Positions 59,366 through 64,000 of a stretch of 64,000 nucleotides of DNA are shown piece by piece. Each line of letters starts with the position of its first letter. Position 1 is the stretch's first letter. The position numbers and the translations under genes are program-made. This stretch comes from Bacteroidales bacterium UBA1189 (GTDB lineage: Bacteria > Bacteroidota > Bacteroidia > Bacteroidales > Bacteroidaceae). The stretch covers positions 75,127 to 139,126 of the forward strand of contig DBYJ01000061.1 in assembly GCA_002309805.1 (NCBI GenBank). Reading direction: 5' to 3'. The notes beneath the pieces were generated by a model. The model worked only from the letters and a program-made list of their open reading frames with translations, was not told the DNA's origin and searched no databases.

Positions 59366-60238
59366 TTAACCTTTATTCTTCGGTATAATGAAACTCTCTT
59401 CTTCCTCTTCCTCTTCACCGCCACCACAGATGAGTTCGTAAAAGTCGTGGCAGGCGCGGTAGTAGTCCTCCTCACCAGGATAGTCAAGGACGGGCTTTTC
59501 GATTTCATGGGCGTAAGCTACGACTGTTTCGTCGATGCCAGTAGGGGAATTGATGATGACGCCGTCGGAGTATTTGACGGCAAGTTTGAACAGCTCGGTG
59601 CTGTTTACAGGGGTGTTGATGCCTTCGGTATCGAATTCCGACATGGCCTTTGTGCGCAGCCGATCGAAGAAGTCGTCGCAGAAGATGGCATCGAAGTCGT
59701 CGTCAGTATAAAGCGATACCACGATGCGGGAGTTCCGGTAAGCCGGTTCCTCCTTGTAGAGCACTTTGACGTAAAGTCCGACAAGGGCGCCCACCCATCC
59801 GTGCAAATGAATGACATCAGGATACCAACGGAGTTTCTTGACAGTCTCCAATACGCCGCGGGCAAAGAAAATGGTGCGTTCGTCATTATCCTTGAAAGTC
59901 GCGCTACGCAGGGCAGGGTCGTCGAGGCGAGTGCGGCTGAAATAGTCATCGTTGTCAATGAAATAAACCTGCATTCGGGCCATCTGCAGCGAAGCAACCT
60001 TGATGATGAGGGGGTGGTCGGTGTCGTCGATAATTAGATTCATGCCCGACAGTCGGATGACTTCGTGCAGCTGGTTGCGCCGTTCGTTGATACTTCCCCA
60101 TTTGGGCATAAAGGTGCGGATTTCATGCCCCATTTCTTGGATGGCCTGAGGCAAGTAGCGACAGTTCTCGCTCATCGCGGTACTGGAGGTAAAGGGTACG
60201 ACTTCCTTCGCAACGTACAAAATTCTGTTGGCCTTCAT
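59366..60238 (-). CDS. Short GT5-like (glycogen/starch synthase domain) protein
   Basis: 290 aa. It covers only the N-terminal half of a GT5 glycogen synthase (ILYVAKEVVPFTSS, VIHLHGWVGALVGLYVKVLY). The nucleotide-sugar lysine motif KTGGL is replaced by SSTAM, and the C-terminal Rossmann half is absent, replaced by an acidic tail (GGGEEEEEEESFIIP). It may therefore not make glycogen. Short forms of this kind occur across Bacteroidota next to DUF4270. The start at 60238 follows a -7 box at 60262. Confidence 0.82.
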   Translation of the reverse strand: MKANRILYVAKEVVPFTSSTAMSENCRYLPQAIQEMGHEIRTFMPKWGSINERRNQLHEVIRLSGMNLIIDDTDHPLIIKVASLQMARMQVYFIDNDDYFSRTRLDDPALRSATFKDNDERTIFFARGVLETVKKLRWYPDVIHLHGWVGALVGLYVKVLYKEEPAYRNSRIVVSLYTDDDFDAIFCDDFFDRLRTKAMSEFDTEGINTPVNSTELFKLAVKYSDGVIINSPTGIDETVVAYAHEIEKPVLDYPGEEDYYRACHDFYELICGGGEEEEEEESFIIPKNKG

Positions 60239-60261
60239 TGTGTTCTTTTGCAAATTTGATG

Positions 60262-60269
60262 CAAAGATA
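60262..60269 (-). promoter_or_regulatory. -7 box of the GT5-like gene
   Basis: TATCTTTG on the minus strand, 24 nt before the start. No TTTG at normal spacing. Confidence 0.5.
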
Positions 60270-60341
60270 TAAAAAATCTGTGTCAAAAAAGCAAACTGCC
60301 CGACGTTTTTTTCTCACAAAAAAACTTAAAACGCTCATTTG

Positions 60342-60362
60342 TAGCGAAATAATTTTTCGCTA
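60342..60362. terminator. Hairpin downstream of the hemerythrin regulator gene
   Basis: TAGCGAAA/TTTCGCTA with a 5-nt loop, 15 nt after the minus-strand stop; T-run poor on that side. Confidence 0.45.
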
Positions 60363-60376
60363 TTTTGGGCCAATCT

Positions 60377-61321
60377 TTACAAGGAAACGTCTTTCAGCTC
60401 AACAAGGCCGTTTATAATGGCATAAATGGTGAGTCCGGCGGGGGAGTGGATTTCAAGTTTTCGGGCAATGTTACGTCGGTGGGTGAGCACGGTGTTGAGG
60501 CTAATATAGAGTTTGTCGGCAATCTCCTTGTTGGTAAGTCCCTTGACGACGTGGATGATAACTTCCTTTTCGCGCTGCGTCAAGGTGGATGACGATTCCT
60601 CATCGTCGCTCTCTTGTTCTGCTTTTTCCTTTTGAGCAGACGTTTCCTGCTCCAGCAACTTGACGGCAGGGACGAGCAGGTGCTCCTCTACCAATCCGTG
60701 TGCTTTCAACTCCTCCTCACAGCCAAAGATGTCGAGCAGCGCGTCGTGCAGGGCATAGCTGCCGGCAGGGGCATCGTAGTAGCGGATGATAATGTTCTTC
60801 AGTTCCGTGAGCTTTTTGGCGGCAGAGTCGTGCTGGGCAGAGAAAGTGTCGATGTTGAATGCCGTGGGGTTGTGGGCGATGAGGGAGTCGATGTAGGGGA
60901 AAACGATAGCGTTCTCGTACTCGAAGTGGTCACGCACCTCACGGACATAGTTGTCGAAGTATTGCAGAATGAGCAGGGCGCTCTCGTTGTCGCCACCACC
61001 ATCGACGGCGCCGATGAGCTTGCGGCGGATGGCGGGGAAACTGAAATCGAGGAAGTAGTTGTGTGCTTGGCGCAGATAGCTCATCAGCGAGGGGAGTGAG
61101 AGGGTGGCGGGGTCGGCAATGTACTTATGGTTACATGCGTTGCCTATGAAGTTGAGCACGGCGAGGAAAGTGTCCGTGTCGACGCCGTTCGTACGGCACA
61201 CTTCATCGACGCTCTTTTCCTTGACACCGAGGGGGATGTTGAAACGGCTCATCACCTGCAAGAGGCTATAGTCTTGGCTAATGAGCTCTGCCATTTTGTC
61301 GGTGGGGAGGTAGTTGTGCAT
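60377..61321 (-). CDS. Hemerythrin-like di-iron domain fused to LuxR-type HTH
   Basis: 314 aa, cytoplasmic. Residues ~1-75 resemble the N-terminal part of RIC/ScdA iron-cluster repair proteins. Residues ~80-225 form a hemerythrin bundle with candidate ligands His87, His132 and Glu136, His164, and Glu213/His214. An acidic linker leads to a LuxR HTH (LTQREKEVIIHVVKGLTNKEIADKL, 247-305). It should sense nitric oxide, oxygen or iron and regulate transcription; the signal is inferred from the fold. It is downstream of gph by 12 nt. Confidence 0.82.
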   Translation of the reverse strand: MHNYLPTDKMAELISQDYSLLQVMSRFNIPLGVKEKSVDEVCRTNGVDTDTFLAVLNFIGNACNHKYIADPATLSLPSLMSYLRQAHNYFLDFSFPAIRRKLIGAVDGGGDNESALLILQYFDNYVREVRDHFEYENAIVFPYIDSLIAHNPTAFNIDTFSAQHDSAAKKLTELKNIIIRYYDAPAGSYALHDALLDIFGCEEELKAHGLVEEHLLVPAVKLLEQETSAQKEKAEQESDDEESSSTLTQREKEVIIHVVKGLTNKEIADKLYISLNTVLTHRRNIARKLEIHSPAGLTIYAIINGLVELKDVSL

Positions 61322-61333
61322 AGTGGGTATGGA

Positions 61334-61981
61334 TTACAGGTATAAAAGGATGTCGTTAGGGACTTCGGCCAGATGATTGGCGCCACTCGCTGTCAGCTCA
61401 CTAACTGGGCGGAAACCCCAAGTGACGCCTACGGACTCTACGCAGGCATTGGCAGCCGTTTGCATGTCGATGCCCGAATCGCCCACATAGAGCACCTCGT
61501 TCGTTTGCACTCCTGTTTTTTTGCAGATGAGGTCGACGATAGCAGGATCGGGTTTCAGCGGAAAACCGTCGCGCTGGCCGAGGACAACGGCAAAAGGTAT
61601 CGTAGGGAAGAAATGACGAATGAGCTTTTCCGTAGCCTGCTGGTATTTATTGGAAGCGACGGCAAGGCGGATTCCCTTTTCCGCCAACGTACTCAGTAGC
61701 TCAGGGATGCCTGTGTAGGGGTGGCTCCTGTCGGTGTTATGGTTGTTATAATAAGGTATAAAAAAGGTGCGCATCCAGTTGACGTTCTCATCCGTACGTT
61801 CTTGCTCGGGCAGCGCGGCGCGGAACAGGTTATTGATTCCTCTTCCCACGAAGTTGTAGTAGGCTTTGGCTGGATGTGTCGCAAATCCGCACTTTTCCAA
61901 CGCGTGGTTGGTAGCAGCCGCAAGGTCCATCACGGTGTCCAGAAGCGTGCCGTCGAGGTCAAAGATGACGAGCTTCTTCAT
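61334..61981 (-). CDS. gph: HAD-superfamily phosphatase, phosphoglycolate phosphatase-like
   Basis: 215 aa. HAD motif I is IFDLDGTLLDTV, motif II lies in LAVASNKYQ and motif III/IV in KPDPAIVD and YVGDSGIDMQTA. The small cap domain fits the Gph group that hydrolyses 2-phosphoglycolate; other sugar phosphates are possible. The start at 61981 overlaps the DUF4861 stop (ATGA), which supports coupled translation. Confidence 0.88.
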   Translation of the reverse strand: MKKLVIFDLDGTLLDTVMDLAAATNHALEKCGFATHPAKAYYNFVGRGINNLFRAALPEQERTDENVNWMRTFFIPYYNNHNTDRSHPYTGIPELLSTLAEKGIRLAVASNKYQQATEKLIRHFFPTIPFAVVLGQRDGFPLKPDPAIVDLICKKTGVQTNEVLYVGDSGIDMQTAANACVESVGVTWGFRPVSELTASGANHLAEVPNDILLYL

Positions 61982-62982
61982 TGGCAAATCTCTTTTTTCC
62001 ACTCTTTCACCCATGTGAACCACTCATCGGCGCTGTGGAACGAGCCTGCCCACCCTTCGGCAGCTGAGCAGAAGGCCAGATAGTACGTAATGCTGTACTC
62101 TTCTAGAGAGGGGGCTTCAGTATAGGCTTTCTTTGTCTTTGAGTTTCCTGTTGTCACAGGAGGGGCGGGTTTGATGAGGAAAAGCTTGTTCTCTTTGTTG
62201 TCCGGCTCTCCTACTACATAGCGTGGCGGAATGCAGACGGCCACCCCTACAGTTGCCTTCTTACGGGCATCCAGCGTATCCTTCGGACCGTAAGCCCAGT
62301 TCGAGCCCCATGTGGCGCAGAGGCCGTTGTGGTCTGAATACTCCAGGCCGCCTGGGAATTTAAGCACTCCCGTGCAGAACGGAGCCGGCATTTCGCTGAG
62401 CCCCTCGAAGGTGACATCCACACGCACGTCACGATGTTCGGCATAGAGCGTGAAACGTTGCGTCATGTTGATGCGCTTGCCCTGATACTGCCAACCCTCA
62501 ACCTTCACTTCGACGACTGCCTTGTCTGGCCCGTAGTCAAGGATGCTCTCTGTGCGCCGTTCCACGGGCTCAATGAAGGTAGGCATTCCGTCGATGAATC
62601 CTCGCAACGAGCCTACGGATACCGTCGTTCCCGCCCACAATACATCGTCGCCATAGCCGTGGCGGATGTCCTCATCTGTTGGGTAAAACTGTGTATGATT
62701 CAGCTCCAGCCCTTTGTGCCGCTTTCCGTAGATATCTACCGTCTGGCGATGGTCGAAATAGACACGATAGCCTACCAGTTCGCTTTCGAAGGCAGGGCCG
62801 TGATGGTGTAGTTGGTTATAGACATCCACATGCCCAGGCACAGTCAGCGATTGTATCTCTTTGCGCTCAGCCCGTTCCTTGCCAGCCAGCAACATCTCAG
62901 CATACACTTGCGCTCGCAGTAACGGCGTTATTCCTAACGTCAGTAAAAGTGCAATGACAACTTTTCTCATCGTTTTTTTCAT
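61978..62982 (-). CDS. DUF4861 family exported protein
   Basis: 334 aa. A signal peptide (MKKTMRKVVIALLLTLGITPLLRAQ) opens at ATG 62982; a TTG further upstream is part of the -7 box and was rejected. The core (VPGHVDVYNQLHHHGPAFES, GKRHKGLELNHTQ) is recognisable as DUF4861, a family associated with pectin and host-glycan loci. Enzyme activity is not established. It heads the run DUF4861-gph-hemerythrin regulator. Confidence 0.85.
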   Translation of the reverse strand: MKKTMRKVVIALLLTLGITPLLRAQVYAEMLLAGKERAERKEIQSLTVPGHVDVYNQLHHHGPAFESELVGYRVYFDHRQTVDIYGKRHKGLELNHTQFYPTDEDIRHGYGDDVLWAGTTVSVGSLRGFIDGMPTFIEPVERRTESILDYGPDKAVVEVKVEGWQYQGKRINMTQRFTLYAEHRDVRVDVTFEGLSEMPAPFCTGVLKFPGGLEYSDHNGLCATWGSNWAYGPKDTLDARKKATVGVAVCIPPRYVVGEPDNKENKLFLIKPAPPVTTGNSKTKKAYTEAPSLEEYSITYYLAFCSAAEGWAGSFHSADEWFTWVKEWKKEICQ

Positions 62983-62991
62983 TTGTTTTTG

Positions 62992-63040
62992 CAAAAGTAA
63001 TTCATTCCTGCCTATTATTCAAGAAAAATCCTTACTTTTG
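62992..63040. promoter_or_regulatory. Divergent promoters DUF4861 / methyltransferase
   Basis: Minus strand: TTG (63022-63020), 20 nt, TACTTTTG (62999-62992). Plus strand: TACTTTTG at 63033-63040, without a clear TTTG. The two overlap in part. Confidence 0.6.
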
Positions 63041-63095
63041 CATTCCAATTCCATTTTCATTGTCCTTTTTTTAATCTTCAATCTTTTTTAAAACC

Positions 63096-63800
63096 ATGTC
63101 CCTCTACCTCATTCCTGTTCCGCTTGGTGATACGCCTATAGACCACGTCCTCCCCCCATACAACCGCGAAGTCATCCTCTCGCTCCGCCATTTTATTGTT
63201 GAGAACGTGCGCTCCGCTCGTCGGTTTCTGAAGAAGGTTGAGCCCTCTATTGATATTGATGCCCTCACTTTCTACGAACTTAATGAACATACCCTCACGT
63301 CAGCTGTTGAAGGTTTTTTGCAGCCTTTGATGGAGGGTTACTCCATGGGCGTCATCTCCGAAGCAGGCTGTCCTGCTGTTGCTGATCCGGGTGCCGATGT
63401 CGTTGCCCTTGCCCAGCGTCGCGGCATCGTAGTTGTGCCCCTCGTGGGGCCTTGCAGCATGGTGCTTGCTCTTATGGCCAGCGGCTTCAATGGTCAGCGC
63501 TTTGCCTTTCACGGCTATCTGCCCACCGATGCCCATGCTCGCCGCGCCAAGTTGCGCGAACTAGAGAGCCGTGCGTACTCCGATGATCAGACGCAACTAT
63601 TCATCGAAACCCCCTATCGTAACATCCGCATGCTGTCCGATATCCTCTCCGCTTGCCGCCCGGGAACCCGTCTCTGCGTTGCTGCCGGTCTCACTTGTCC
63701 TGATGCGTATGCCGTCACACGAACCGTTGCGGAGTGGCATCGTACCCCTCCACCACTCATCGACAAAGTCCCTTGCATTTTTTTGCTCTATAGGGGTTAA
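63096..63800 (+). CDS. SAM-dependent methyltransferase, RsmI/tetrapyrrole methylase family
   Basis: 234 aa. Typical family blocks are LYLIPVPLGDTPIDHVLP, GVISEAGCPAVADPGADVV (SAM site) and LVGPCSMVLALMASGFNGQRFAFHGYLP. It lacks the C-terminal part of RsmI, being ~40 residues shorter, so it is likely the RsmI-like paralogue common in Bacteroidota; the target (16S C1402 2'-O or other) is uncertain. Confidence 0.88.
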   Translation: MSLYLIPVPLGDTPIDHVLPPYNREVILSLRHFIVENVRSARRFLKKVEPSIDIDALTFYELNEHTLTSAVEGFLQPLMEGYSMGVISEAGCPAVADPGADVVALAQRRGIVVVPLVGPCSMVLALMASGFNGQRFAFHGYLPTDAHARRAKLRELESRAYSDDQTQLFIETPYRNIRMLSDILSACRPGTRLCVAAGLTCPDAYAVTRTVAEWHRTPPPLIDKVPCIFLLYRG

Positions 63801-63833
63801 AAATTTTTTCTAAAATTAGTATTTTTTCTTTAA

Positions 63834-63901
63834 ACCTTTCTTTTTTCCTGTAGTCACATTATCGACTAAAATATTTTTTTAGTTGACAGGTTAAAAAGGT
63901 T
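63834..63901. repeat. Nested inverted repeat after the methyltransferase gene
   Basis: AACCTTT (63834-63840) pairs with AAAGGTT (63895-63901), CCTGT with ACAGG, and TCGACTAAAA with TTTTAGTTGA. It could be a terminator or a leader for the next gene. Confidence 0.55.
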
Positions 63902-63916
63902 AGTTAATTTTTTAGG

Positions 63917-63944
63917 ACGCGGCGCGATGTGAATCGTGCCGCGT
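63917..63944. repeat. Hairpin ACGCGGCGCGAT...ATCGTGCCGCGT
   Basis: A 12-bp stem with one mismatch and loop GTGA, of the same family as 11309 and 59345. Confidence 0.6.
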
Positions 63945-63982
63945 TTGCATCGGAATAGTGCGCTGAAAAAATAACGCATTCT

Positions 63983-64000
63983 ATGTTTAAATCCAAGAAA
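63983..64000 (+). CDS. Possible start of a further gene (partial)
   Basis: ATG at 63983 opens MFKSKK and runs off the window. Six codons do not allow identification. Confidence 0.25.

Noticed and set aside
62983..62994. Earlier TTG start for the DUF4861 gene
   Set aside because: The TTG lies inside the -7 promoter box; the ATG at 62982 begins the signal peptide.

Overview
The window reads as the chromosome of a member of the Bacteroidota, most likely order Bacteroidales and close to Prevotella/Prevotellaceae. The reasons are promoters of the phylum type (TTTG, about 20 nt, TAnnTTTG), lipoprotein glycoside hydrolases of a Sus-like locus, GLPGLI-family proteins beside a TonB-dependent receptor, PorQ of the type IX secretion system, and families largely confined to this phylum (DUF4270, DUF4835, DUF4861, DUF5107, DUF3127). 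No rRNA, prophage, transposase, integrase or CRISPR array was seen. Family names come from recognising the sequences by eye; nothing was searched.

Layout. 1-4470: end of a starch-type polysaccharide locus (two GH13 alpha-amylases around a GH53 endo-galactanase). 4646-8888: purB, an rluB-type pseudouridine synthase with a long disordered head, asnS. 8996-11287: GH92 alpha-mannosidase. 11379-14720: ribosomal operon rplM-rpsI-rpsB-tsf behind three tandem promoters. 14721-15635: gene-free, filled with helically phased repeats. 15636-20625: beta-barrel protein, TPR membrane regulator, YiiX-like hydrolase and a pseudo-protease/TPR protein. 20666-26032: rlmB, recN, DUF4835, an exonuclease and dnaN, all on the minus strand. 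26184-32904: DUF3127 protein, rho, engB/recR divergent pair, a membrane protein, GT2 and GNAT. 33030-33104: tRNA-Asp. 33196-38726: TatD, prenyl synthase, TonB, porQ-cmk, ispH. 39198-46928: a degenerate LytM/HTH membrane regulator, then a GLPGLI/thioredoxin/TonB-receptor cluster that includes a chimeric gene fragment. 47086-60238 (minus strand): GT5-like protein, DUF4270, GH51 arabinofuranosidase, sugar transporter, DUF5107-TPR protein and mfd in one tight run, suggesting arabinose use coupled to mfd. 60377-63800: hemerythrin/LuxR regulator, gph, DUF4861 and a divergent RsmI-like methyltransferase.

The most unusual content is not a gene. The window is dense with small repeats of two kinds. (1) Short elements with dyad symmetry lie in frame inside unrelated protein genes: mfd, the sugar transporter, tatD, the TonB receptor, the LytM/HTH protein, the TPR/HTH protein, the YiiX-like protein, the DUF5107 protein and the GH51 gene. 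Related peptides therefore appear in unrelated proteins, and one element is nested inside another. Two copies of a 71-bp element differ at their central hairpin yet both stay paired. (2) Intergenic arrays at five loci have different sequences but repeat every 11, 12, 21 or 22 bp. These two groups are the best candidates for something undescribed.
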